A stretch of DNA of 64,000 nt, from contig JAPJBO010000234.1 of the NCBI GenBank assembly GCA_030068145.1, positions 186,001-250,000 of the forward strand, read 5' to 3'. The translations under genes and the position numbers were made by a program. Of the stretch, positions 40,185 through 49,300 are shown in pieces; within the stretch, counting starts at the first letter, position 1, and every line of letters begins with the position of its first letter. The notes beneath the pieces were generated by a model. The model did not search any database, was not told the origin of the DNA, and worked only from the letters and a program-made list of their open reading frames with translations. The DNA comes from Diplonema papillatum (Eukaryota; Euglenozoa; Diplonemea; Diplonemida; Diplonemidae).

Positions 40185-40386
40185 CACAAAATGAACTTCG
40201 CACGTCACTTTATGTTCGTCGAACACGCAAATTTCCCAAACGAACTTACTCAACCGCTGAAGCTCCTCAACTACGCAAGTCGTCCAGAGTGAACTCCGCA
40301 TGTCACTTGACGATCTTTAGTCACGCAAGTTGCCCAAACGAACTTACTCCGCCGCTGATGGTCCTCAACTACGCATTGAACTCCGC
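40185..40386. repeat. ~100-bp satellite, left of MULE 2
   Basis: Two units containing cacgcaagttgcccaaacga, acttactccgccgctgatgg, cctcaactacgcaa and gtgaactccgca. The array is interrupted in mid-unit at 40386 and resumes at 46857 in the same orientation, so MULE 2 inserted into it. Confidence 0.8.
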
Positions 40387-40419
40387 AAAAAAAAAAAGGA
40401 CAAAGTTCCTTATCCGGAG

Positions 40420-40900
40420 CCGAAGCTTTGGAATAAACCTTTGTATGGGCTCACTAGTTTCTAAAAGGGCCTTTGTATGGACAGCAGAGTTTTGCAAAAT
40501 ACCCTTGAATGGACACAAGGTTTGCAAAATACCCTTGTATGGACAGAAGATTCTGAATAAATACCCTTGTATGGACACACACATTCTCAAAAGGGACCTT
40601 GTATGGACAGACTTTTTTGGTCCCTTATATGGACGGCAGATGTTCAAAAATACCCTTACCTACCCTTATATGGACGCCGTACTTTCGAAAAGTCCCTTGT
40701 ATGGACGACATTCTTTTGAAAGGTCCCTTGTATGGACACCTGACTTTTGAAAATATCCTTGTATGGACGACGTATTTTCGAATACCCTGGTGCACTATTG
40801 TGTCTGGAAGCCTGCTCTCCATTGCATTGTGTGGACGACGTACTTCGAATACCCCTGTGCACTATTGTGTTCGGAAGCCTGCTCTCCATTGCAAAAGTTT
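40420..40900. repeat. Subterminal repeats of MULE 2, left
   Basis: About nine diverged units of 35-45 bp each contain cccttgtatggac. They are followed by two copies of tgcactattgtgt(c/t)(t/c)ggaagcctg. The complementary array at 46615-46845 is shorter, with six to seven units. Confidence 0.8.
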
Positions 40901-40974
40901 TGTGTGTGCGCCCCTTTCCCTTTGCAAATCCAAAATGTTTGCAGTGCTAGGGGTATGGTAAAGTCATAGCAAAG

Positions 40975-41590
40975 ATGACCGAGGCGACAGTTTTTTTTTG
41001 ATTCTGAAGGACCTCCCATTCGCCTCTGCGGATGAAAAGAGTGATGTTCTTAGCCTTGCGTTTCGCGAGGATTTGAATGATGGCGTTGAAGCCCTCAAGG
41101 GTGAGCCAGATGTATTGTTAGCTGCATTGCGTAAACTCTTGAAGAGGAGCGAAAAGGTTGGCAAAACCGGGTCGTTGGCGTCTGAGACGAACGAGACGGA
41201 CTCCGGGAATGCATCAGACACCGAAAACGAAGACGAAGACGAAGATGAAGACGAAGACGAAGCTGTTGGGACTGCCCCTGTGTCACCGGACACAACTTCT
41301 GTGTTGCCAGTGGTGGGAGCACTTTTTCCATCGGCCGACAGTTTTTTTTGAACGGGTGCTAGCAGTCTGTTACCTTCAGCAACGAAGCTCCGGCGTTCAC
41401 AGAGAGCAACCCGTATTTTGCTGCCATCAGAGCAGTAGATCCGGACTCGTGTAGTCGTGTGTACACCAAGCGCGATGAAGAAGGCAGGCGGTTTACATTT
41501 TGTTTCCTGGCCTTCGGGGCCGCGATCCGTGCGACCGCCCACGTGGTCCCACTGATAAGCATTGACGCCGCGCACATCGAAAGGGGGGGG
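40975..41590 (+). pseudogene. MULE 2 transposase, N-terminal part
   Basis: The ATG at 40975 leads through a T run of nine. One more T would join it to the 117-codon frame at 40998-41351, which carries a highly acidic DEDEDEDED stretch. After a second T run and further small frame changes, 41363-41590 reads SNPYFAAIRAVDPDSCSRVY ... CFLAFGAAIRATAHVVPLIS, IDAAHIER. This is the MULE region leading to and including the first catalytic aspartate. It then enters the G run of the nested insertion. Several frameshifts mark it as dead, unless the T-run lengths are sequencing errors. Confidence 0.65.
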
Positions 41591-41603
41591 GGGGGGGGGG
41601 GGC

Positions 41604-42689
41604 AAAGATGGTATAATACAAGGGTCAAATAATTAAATACAAATTCAATAATAAAATACAATAAAATACAATAAAATACAATTAAATAAAACTAAATACA
41701 GAATAAAATACAGACCCTGTAGGCTACAGTGCAGCTGCCTTGTGGTTGATGTTTTTGACATGTCTTTGTGTGTGTGACTCTAAATGATCCCTGATTCTCG
41801 ACTACATCTACGACTTTTTCCTTGGCTTCAGCCTGCTTTTCCTTGCGCTTCTTAGTTTCCTCGGCAGCTTTGTTTTTCCGGTCGATATCGGCAACTAACT
41901 TGTCAAGACCTGCCCATATTTGTGGTGGCGTGGACTCTCGCCAAGAAGGCGCTTTTCACTTTGCCACCCCATGAAGCTGAACACCCTCTCTGCGTCACGG
42001 AATTCTGACTACGTGCACCCAGTGTCACACTTCGGAGTCCACGTTCACTTATGTGGGGAGTTGTAGAGTACGGGAGGAACCGGAAATCTCCGGAAAGATG
42101 GTACCCGCATTCCAACTCGTCTCGGGAAAGGTCAGTCGACGACCTTATGCAGGTGGGTGGAGGCCCACCCCAGAAGGTGGACTTGCGTTATCTCTCTGTC
42201 CCAGTCGCCATAGCAACCTTATCCTCGCCCAAGCATCATCCTGCAACCCTGCTTTCGGGATGGCCATCGTGCCTCTCATTTTGGTTATCAACCTTACTCC
42301 TCGCTCGAATTGCCGTCTTCGACCTTCACTGCCCCTGGTCCTGGTGGTTAGGACTACTTTCGTGACAACCTCTTCGTGCCACCTCTCTTCGTCACTGGTA
42401 CCTTATCTTGCACCTCTGCCCGCCGCGGAGTGCACGTCTCTGTCTTCGATGATGGCGAGTCCTTACGCCGCAAAGGAAATACCCCGAAACTCCCCGAATT
42501 TCTCCGAAATTTCCCGATATTTTCGTCTGGACGAGGTGGATACAGGCAAAATAAAGACATGTCAACTACAGGCAAATGGGATTCCAAATACAGACTTGTA
42601 TTAAATACAAATTCTCCAGAATAAAATACAATAAAATACAATAAAATACAACGAATAAAATACAAGTGTATTTTATTATTGCCATCCTT
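41604..42689. other. Insert between two G runs, A/T-rich repeats at both ends
   Basis: Both ends carry ataaaatacaataaaataca repeats in the same orientation (41630-41710 and 42600-42670). On the minus strand, 41960-42020 reads DAERVFSFMGWQSEKRLLGE, weakly like the C-terminal dimerisation segment of hAT transposases. 41700-41940 reads as a charged helical peptide (DKLVADIDRKNKAAEETKKR). It may be an older inserted element. Assignment weak. Confidence 0.3.
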
Positions 42690-42713
42690 GGGGGGGGGGG
42701 GGGGGGGGGGGGG

Positions 42714-42790
42714 ACTTAGTTTAATGTTTAGGCAGAACACTGCCTCGCATGCATGTTTGATGCTAGCATCAAGTCTTCGTCGAAGAAAGT
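42714..42790 (-). promoter_or_regulatory. Three-hairpin 3' end of the retroelement
   Basis: Stems AGGCAG/CTGCCT (42730-42745), the palindrome TTGATGCTAGCATCAA (42757-42772) and TCTTC/GAAGA (42774-42786) are packed within 60 nt next to the C tail. The same set occurs at 20590-20690, and the first stem at 11909 and upstream of the zinc-protein gene copies. A role in template recognition by the reverse transcriptase is inferred. Confidence 0.55.
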
Positions 42791-43142
42791 GTAAAATAAA
42801 ATAGGGGAAAGGGAAAAAGGGTCGCAGGGAGTGTAAGACTCCGCAGGTAGGGTCTGGAACCTTGAGGGACTATTCCTCTTTATTCTTTTTTTCACCGCGG
42901 TGTTGTGTGCACCTCGTTCTTTGTCTCTGGTTTCGCTCTTGAACGCATACCAATCCAAAGTTAGAGCTCTTCAGTGGGTCCTTTGGACGGGGACTTTCGG
43001 TCCTGTTCCGGTGCTATCACAACTTTCTGGTTCCAATGTATGTCGCATCCTTCCTTCGTCAGATTAAAAAAAGGGGGTTCTGGTTTGGGTTGTGGCTCGT
43101 AACCAACCGCCACGGGGCACTGCTTCCACTGAGTGAAAGTGT

Positions 43143-44381
43143 TTATATCTTCTCAAGGGAGACGATGTAACCGTTCGAAACGAACTTTCCGGCACATGCT
43201 TCCCATGAGAGCACTGATACTTGCTGGTCGTCATAACACACCCATTCGTCTGCTTCTTTCATGATGGTGTAATAGTGCCCAGCATGTACTTTTCCAGTGT
43301 GGATTATGAAACCCGTCACCATGTACGTGTCTTCGCCAATCCCAATGGTTGATTGGATTGGTGTGCGGGCTTTCACTTTTATCTCCTCGCCTGTCCTCTT
43401 CGACCGTTGGGCTCGTTTCAGTGCCACGTCCATCACATTTGGAAAGGCATAGATCTCTTTCGAGGAGCCTACCGTCTTCTTTCGGCAAGTTGTACAGTCG
43501 AGGTCTACATCGGCTGCTCTCTTGTTCTTTACTTTGTTTACAAGAGCTTCAACCGTCTCGATGTAGGAGTTCTCCCTGTTCTTGAGCTCTACAAGGAGAA
43601 ATGGTTCTAACACCGGCACCGCTGTCGAGGTCTCCTGACATACTTTACAGGTGGTTCGTCGTGAGTATGTCACCATCGTTGGGTCGTTGTTGTCCCCCCT
43701 CACGCAGCCTCTCATCCATGTCAGCAGTTCGTGGGCATGGATGTCACGGCCAGCATCAAAATCCGTGAAGAGTCGACGGAATTTCAACTGTTCTTCTTCC
43801 GGGCGCTCGATAGTTTCGAGTTGGTTCCGGAAGTTTCGTTTGCGTGCCAGAAATTGGACGCTGGCGGCAAAGAAGCACGTGTTGCGAACGTTGGTGATGC
43901 CGTTGCGGTTGCGTTTGGGAGAACCTGTTGGTTCGTTTGAGGGTGAGACCGTCGTTGTGGTGTTTTCGGGCTCGGGCGGGTTGGGCGTCTGATGTGGTGG
44001 GGAGGTGGGTCGGTTCGGCTGCCGGGTGTTGATGTACGGCTTTTCTGCGTTCGTCGGGCGTCCTTCGTCGTAGGCTTTCCCGACATAGTAGTAAAACTGT
44101 GTCAGCACCCGTGCGTCCAGTTCGTACTTGCCGTATGTCTGCACGACAAAAGTATCGAACGTGTGTCGAAGTTCACGTCCGGAGAACCCACGATCTCGCA
44201 ACCTGTAGTATACCTTCATTATCTCGACTTTGAGATCAGGCATGTTGTTGCAGATGCGGGCTGCTCGTATCAGAGCACCTTTGAATATCGAGGTTCTGGT
44301 GTTTCGCGGAACCGTCGACTCGGCATGCGTGTATTTGATGGGGTACCATGGAAACTCTTCACCCTTGTCAAGAACGGAGAG
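43143..44381 (-). CDS. RT C-terminal segment and ubiquitin-specific protease (peptidase C19) domain
   Basis: This frame is continuous, in the same reading frame, with the reverse transcriptase that ends at the TGA 44382-44384. Directly after the stop it reads LSVLDKGEEFPWYPIKYTH... and SIFKGALIRAARICNN, the conserved post-catalytic region of Penelope-type RTs. It then passes through a Pro/Thr linker (RQPNRPTSPPHQTPNPPEPE) into a USP domain. Counting from Met 44243, the Cys box is NVRNTCFFAASVQFL with catalytic C123. Two zinc pairs follow (C199/C202 CKVC, C250/C253 CTTC), then the His box GKVHAGHYYTIM (H323) and EWVCYDDQQVS with the third catalytic Asp (338/339). All catalytic residues are present. 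The domain (about 250 residues) is short compared with host USPs. The role is unknown; stabilising element proteins or countering host ubiquitin-based defence are possibilities. Confidence 0.8.
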   Translation of the reverse strand, partial: LSVLDKGEEFPWYPIKYTHAESTVPRNTRTSIFKGALIRAARICNNMPDLKVEIMKVYYRLRDRGFSGRELRHTFDTFVVQTYGKYELDARVLTQFYYYVGKAYDEGRPTNAEKPYINTRQPNRPTSPPHQTPNPPEPENTTTTVSPSNEPTGSPKRNRNGITNVRNTCFFAASVQFLARKRNFRNQLETIERPEEEQLKFRRLFTDFDAGRDIHAHELLTWMRGCVRGDNNDPTMVTYSRRTTCKVCQETSTAVPVLEPFLLVELKNRENSYIETVEALVNKVKNKRAADVDLDCTTCRKKTVGSSKEIYAFPNVMDVALKRAQRSKRTGEEIKVKARTPIQSTIGIGEDTYMVTGFIIHTGKVHAGHYYTIMKEADEWVCYDDQQVSVLSWEACAGKFVSNGYIVSLEKI

Positions 44382-46161
44382 TCAGATGAAGTTGGCTTTG
44401 TTGCCCCTCTCAACTCTAACGCGCATCCCCAAGAAGACTACGTCGTCAACGTCTTTCGACGTTTCCGAATACTCCATGCCGTAGATTGCTTCCGGTGGTG
44501 GTCGTGCACTCCAAGTCAGGAAATCATCGATGAACCTGACGCTGTCGGCGTGGGCTCTGGCTTCTTCATGGCGTCCTTCCGTGATCAGGCTATCGATGTA
44601 AAGCTTTTCACACCAGTAGCAATACAGATTCGCCAGATCTGGGCTTGCGTTACCGCCCATTGGAATTCCAGTTACCTGCTGGTAACATTGACCACCGTTC
44701 GTCACAAACGTGTTGCCGACAATGAATTCGACCAATTCCCGGATCTCCTCGAGGTTGTATGCTGTCCCGTCCATCGCGTCAGCATTGCTGAACTCGAACT
44801 GCTGCTTCGACCGTCGTGCCTTCAGGTCATGACCACGTTCCGCCTTCGCGTACTCGAATGCTTCCGACACAGCGAGCATGACGTACTCTACAATTCGCTG
44901 TTGCGGAATCTTTGTGTACATTTCTTTGAAATCGAATGTACGTGGGACCTTCTGGCGTAGCCGTGCGTAGTTTGTTTTGATGTTGATTCGACGACGAAGA
45001 AGCAACGTATCCCCGTCTTTGCCCGAGACGCTTCGTCCTTGCCTTGCAGTGTGGCTAGAACCAGTTTTAGGATGCCCGATGTCTCTTGGTGGGCTGGTGT
45101 TGTTGAGGCGCGCGTCTTCGGTTGCTTCTTGTTGGGAGTTTTTTCAGCTTTTGCCTGCTGTCCGTCCGTTTTCTCCGCGTTTCCCTTCTCTGAAACGCCG
45201 GCAATGTACCGCATCCGAGGCTCGGGTTTGTGTAGCTTCGGAGTACCATATAGATATGGCAGGATGTTGGAGTGGGTGAAGTTGTGGGACTTGTTGAAGG
45301 TTTGGTGTTGCTGGAGAATGTCTGCCATCGAGGTGTCAACATGTTTGTAGGCTGAGCTTTGGTGTAGCTCTTTTCGAATGAGTTCCTTGTACTTTTCCTT
45401 GCAGATGAAACCGAAATCGTGTGCAGTTTTGTCTACAGGAAGAATGACAAGGTGTTCTTGCAGTTTCTTCAGCGTCCGCAGGGCATCTCGGAGGTGCGGC
45501 TCGTCCGTGTGTGCGTTGAGCGTTCCAAGAACGGCGTCGAACTCTTCTGTCAGTGTTGCTGCAAAATGCGATTTCTCGCTCTCGCTTGTCTGCCTGAAGT
45601 TGTTGGCAACGAACTCTTCGACGTCGAACCGCATCGAATCGTAGAGTGACATCGGGCTGCTGGCTACTCGGTATTTTCGTCCCTTGCGGAAAAGTGACAA
45701 AAGGGCCTCGTCTGTCTTCAGGTCCGTTGCTAGCCCCAGAGCGTGTCCGTCTAGATGACTATTCTGTATGTGTTGTTTGCACGGACAGGTCGCCTCGGTG
45801 TTTGTCGGTTGGTGCGTCTCGTAGCTGACCTCGGTGAAGTTGCACAGGAGTGTCGCCAACGGTGGTTTCAGGCGGTTGCTCACCATGAGATTATCGAGAA
45901 CCGCCGGGTTGGGGCATGCCTCGCGAATCCTTGTTCGAGAAAGGACACCAGCGATTGCCGTGCGGTCTTGTGCCGGGTGTTGGTGAGTCAGCTTGAAGTA
46001 TCGGCGGGGAGGTGCTGCCTTCTTCTCGGTCCGGTTCCTGATGCGTTGACTGAGAAGTCGTTCGAGAGTTCTCACGTTGTCTGTTACGCTCTCGCCCTGT
46101 ATGAAGGTTCTCAGCCAGGTGCGGAGGCGTAGGGCGCGGTTTGGATGCCAAGTGGACATTG
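44382..46161 (-). pseudogene. Penelope-type reverse transcriptase, one frameshift
   Basis: The N-terminal frame from ATG 46161 (MSTWHPNRALRLRTWLRTF) carries CPCKQH..., DGH and GRKYR motifs, then LPVDKTAHDFGFICKEKY and LPYLYGTPKLHKPEPRMRYI, typical of Penelope-like RTs. A one-base loss in an A run near 44972-44976 moves the reading to the second frame (44382-45005). There follow TFDFKEMYTKIP, GIPMGGNASPDLANLY and the catalytic RFIDDFL, then FLGMRV. A TGA at 44382 separates it from the in-frame continuation with the USP domain. Apart from that indel and stop the polymerase motifs are complete, so decay is recent, or the stop is read through. It is transcribed opposite to the MULE gene. Confidence 0.8.
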
Positions 46162-46432
46162 TTTCCTGGCCTTCGGGGCCGCGATCCGTGCGACCGCCCA
46201 CGTGGTCCCACTGATAAGCATTGGCGCCGCGCACATGGAAAGGGGGGGGGTGCTTTTCAGTGCTGTTGGCATCGACGCCAACCTCGGCACAATTCCCATT
46301 TGCTACGCTTTGGGAACCACGGAAGATACAGAGTCATGGTCTCGATTCCTTCAAAATCTGAGCGAAATACACGCTGGCAGCAACTTTGGCCTCATTTCTG
46401 ACAGGGACAAAGGACTCGAGGCCGGGAACACA
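46160..46432 (+). pseudogene. MULE 2 transposase, catalytic part after the insertion
   Basis: The frame repeats CFLAFGAAIRATAHVVPLIS and then passes through a G run of nine that keeps frame (ERGGVLFSAVGIDANLGTIP). It continues to ESWSRFLQNL and ISDRDKGLEAGN, the MULE segment with the second catalytic region. It stops at 46432, before the usual C-x-x-H/zinc-knuckle end, so the gene was already defective or ended here by mutation. Confidence 0.7.
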
Positions 46433-46614
46433 TAAAGCGGAACGTGGTTTCTTCTCTGGATTGGCATGATGTCGCTCTTTGATGCCTTTTCATGCCCTTT
46501 CCACTCAGAATGGGAACGCTCCAATTTCACCGCAGCTTTACTAATGTGTACATGGGTGAACCCCAACATCAGATCATTCCACGGGTCGACGTGCAGCAAG
46601 CAGGTTTCACTACA

Positions 46615-46845
46615 CCGTGCAAGGGACTTTTCCAAAATCAGGTGTCCATATACGGGACCTGGAAAGTTTGTCCATACAAGGGGCTATAAAAAAATATCTC
46701 GTCCATACAAGGGACTTTTCCAAAGTCAGGTGTCCATACAAGGGACTTTTTCAAAGTCAGGTGTCCATACAAGGGGATTTCGAAAGTTTGCTGTCCATAC
46801 AAGGGACTTTTTCAAAGTCAGGTGTCCATACAAGGGACTTTACCC
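46615..46845. repeat. Subterminal repeats of MULE 2, right
   Basis: Units of tgtccatacaagggactttt, (tc)caaagtcagg in the complementary orientation to the left array. The last unit ends in tttaccc at the element boundary. Confidence 0.8.
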
Positions 46846-46856
46846 AAAAAAAAAAA

Positions 46857-47060
46857 CGTTACTTGACGCTCTTTAGCCACGCAAGTTGCCCAAATGAGCT
46901 TACTCCACCGCTGATGCTCCTCAATTACGCAAGTGGTTCAACGTGAACTCCGCACGTTACCTGACGCTCTTTAGTCACGCAAGTTGCCCAAGCGCACGCA
47001 CTCCACCCCTGATGCTTCTCAACTACGCAAGGTAGCAGCTTGTCACTCGACGCCCTTTCG
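46857..47060. repeat. ~100-bp satellite, right of MULE 2
   Basis: cgttacttgacgctctttag, ccacgcaagttgcccaaatg and gcttactccaccgctgatgc continue the array found at 40185-40386, in the same orientation and phase. Confidence 0.8.
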
Positions 47061-47746
47061 GTCAAACGCTAACCGCCCCATGGGTTTTCCAATCCCCCCA
47101 AACACGCAGTGCAGCAGGTACGAAACGAAGGCGGAAGGCTGAGGAGAATGCGAAAACAATCATCAGCTTTCGTGCAACAGCTTCGCCTTGACGTTCGCGA
47201 AGAGGCCAACTCGAAGTGCGAAAGACTGTCCGAGTAATACAGGCAACAACGAATTGTGAGATGCGGCACCCTCCCCTCCAATGCCCCATAATAATGATGC
47301 TCTCTTTGTCCGTGGTTAGGTCCATGGTGACCATGATTACTTACTGAGGTAGTGTCTCGGTCCTCTCGCGGTCGTTTTGGGACACCTTCTTCGGCTCATT
47401 TCGGGGGCATTCCCGAGCAACTCTAGGGTGTCTATGGTGTCCCTTCGCGGTTGGGTCCTAGTCGGGCTGTTTCTGGTGACTGTGGAAAGACCAAAAACGA
47501 CACGGAATAGTTGAGTCGCAGCCTCTTGGCAGAGAGAGAGATGAAAAAAAGGGGGAGGATGTACAACGCCCCTTTTGCTCACGGAAGGAGGGGTGTGGCA
47601 TCTTGATGTTAACAGGCGCAACACTGCCGAGGGGTCAGTCCTGCTTCAGGGCACGCTGTGTTTTCTGACACCCACAATCGTGAGAAGAGGTGCATCTAAC
47701 TATTTCCTGCAGTTTTTTGCATACTTTCGAAATGAAAAAAAAAAAA
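47061..47746. other. Intergenic, no gene recognised
   Basis: Ordinary mixed sequence ending in an A run (47736-47749). No frame with recognisable features. Confidence 0.4.
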
Positions 47747-47940
47747 AAATACTCGAGGGGCTGCCTTGTGCTTACTTCGAAGGAGGCTAGAGGGGGAGAA
47801 ACAATACAACTACAAAATGGGTCTTTTTTGTTGAACGCTTACGCCCGCCACTAAACCCAGATTCACCTGTGTTTCGTGTGGGCTACAGCACATTTACCTC
47901 CTTTGATCTTTTGCAGCTGGCAGCCTCCTCAAGTATTTCC
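47747..47940. mobile_element. MITE-like element M1, copy 3
   Basis: Full-length copy bounded by aatactcgaggggctgcc and ggcagcctcctcaagtattt. It is the best-preserved one and nearly identical to 35893-36084, followed by the same caggtgcttataca flank and an A run. Confidence 0.65.
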
Positions 47941-49204
47941 TACAAGCAGGTGCTTATACAAAAAAAAAAAAAAAAAGGGCAACGAAAAAAAGAGAAGAAC
48001 CCCGGCGGTGTCGCTGTCCACGCTGGTCATAGACGCGGTTCGCCCTTTTGGTTGAGCCATCCGCATCCGGGGGGAAGTCAAGACACAACCACGGTGTCAA
48101 ACGTAGGGTGTCGTGTCCCTTGTGTGGCTACATGTTCATCACGCTACCCTATTGGGTAGTGTCCGGTGGACGGCAAATTTGTCTCGGGAAGAAGGCCCCG
48201 ACAACCGTGTGAGAGCAATCACTTTACTTTGGGGGAGGGGCGCGGGGGTGGCAAACTGAATGCTTCTAGAGAGAGGTACTCAAACGGATGGACGCGTCCA
48301 CGGATCGTGACGGTTTTCTTTTTCGACTGCAAAAAGGAGACTGGATCGCTCCGTGTAAGCTCGAGACTATGTTGGATGGGAAAGCACGGGTTTTGATTCT
48401 GCGCGACAGGAGTGCCAGACAACCACATGTCAAGCTAAAGCACGGGTTCTGAAAGACAGAAGTGCTTGACAACCATACCGTGAGTCGTTCCAATGGATGG
48501 CACCCTGCGTGAGAACCGATGAACATGGGCGAGCGGCTCAATTGCAGGATCCGGGGCTGTAAGTGTGGAGCTCTAAGACATAACCGATTTGTTGCTCTCT
48601 TCACGCGAAGTTTTACTGGTTTAGGTTCGGAATTTGGCAGAGAAAGAAGGATGAGACCACATCGAAACAAAGTCTATAGGTGGTGGGACAGGGACGGGGG
48701 TAGGCACGCCTTGCAGTCCCACTCACCCGCATGTGTTCTCGTGGCGCACTGAGGGCGCGCAAGCGCTGTTGAGCCGGTCCTTTCCCCTGCTGATAGAGTA
48801 CTGAATAGACTGCTGATGGCCTCTGATAGTTTGGATTAGAATGCAGATTGTCTGTAGCGATGGCCTGCGATAGACAGCAACAGGCCATTTGATGCGGTTC
48901 CGGGGTGAACCGGCTCAGCTGTATACGGATACCCATACCTGTATGCCTCCACTCAGGGCAGCCGGTTACTGTGCTCCGACGCAAGCGAGAACGCGCTCTG
49001 TTGATGCGAAAGATTTCGATGGCAGAACGGTGGCGGTGACTGCGCCATTGCAAACCGCTGAAAAATAGCAGAATCGCGGGCAGGTCCGGGCGGATAGTAT
49101 TGTGCCGTGGCGCCGTAATTCCGGTCAGCTTGGGTGCGGCATAGTGGCGTGGCGTCCAATTCCGGAGAGATTGGGTGTCGTTGGACAACATCATCCGGCC
49201 GCAG
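47941..49204. other. Intergenic with small repeats
   Basis: An imperfect direct repeat lies at 48385-48475 (aaagcacgggtt, tgacaggagtgcc / agacagaagtgc, gacaaccac). Short tgatagac/tgatggcc repeats lie at 48800-48885, similar in style to 10160-10280. No gene was recognised. Confidence 0.4.
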
Positions 49205-49275
49205 TATTCTTCATTGTATCGCCGGTCGCACCTGCACACAATGGGAGGACGTGGTCCAAGTGGGCGTAGGCTTTG
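49205..49275 (-). pseudogene. Short copy of the 3' end of the neighbouring gene
   Basis: gcacacaatgggaggacgtg, gtccaagtggg matches tgcacagcggaaggacgtgg, tccaggtgg at 49337-49370, the codons for LDHVLPLC of the gene at 49301. A degraded duplicate of the gene's last exon region lies directly downstream of it. Confidence 0.5.
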
Positions 49276-49300
49276 CACTTCGCGCGCGTGGAGATAGGGT

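Larger units (their letters stand above)
42714..46159 (-). mobile_element. Penelope-type retroelement encoding RT plus USP deubiquitinase
   Basis: The insert lies inside the MULE 2 transposase gene in the opposite orientation. Its 3' end (left) is a three-hairpin motif followed by a C run of about 24 (G run on the plus strand, 42690-42713). Its 5' end coincides with the first ATG of its frame at 46161. The MULE coding sequence from ttgtttcctggccttcgggg to the G-run-ending gaaagg is present on both sides (41500-41590 and 46160-46250, two mismatches in ~90 bp), as if duplicated on insertion. There is no GIY-YIG endonuclease, so it is either an endonuclease-lacking type or 5'-truncated. Confidence 0.75.
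40398..46845 (+). mobile_element. MULE 2: Mutator-like element split by a retroelement
   Basis: The element starts ggacaaagttcctt and ends aagggactttaccc, which are imperfect inverted ends. Both sides carry inverted subterminal arrays of a cccttgtatggac-type repeat (40430-40800 on the left, complement at 46615-46845). An 11-nt A run on each side (40387-40397, 46846-46856) is a candidate target duplication. The transposase remnant lies on the plus strand in two parts around a nested insert. Confidence 0.72.

Noticed and set aside
43992-44960. 322-codon plus-strand frame
   Set aside because: It overlaps the RT and USP coding region on the other strand and contains no recognisable domain.
41500-46250. 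Two independent MULE gene copies rather than one split gene
   Set aside because: The left part stops and the right part begins within the same ~90 bp, the two halves are complementary, and one pair of inverted ends surrounds both.
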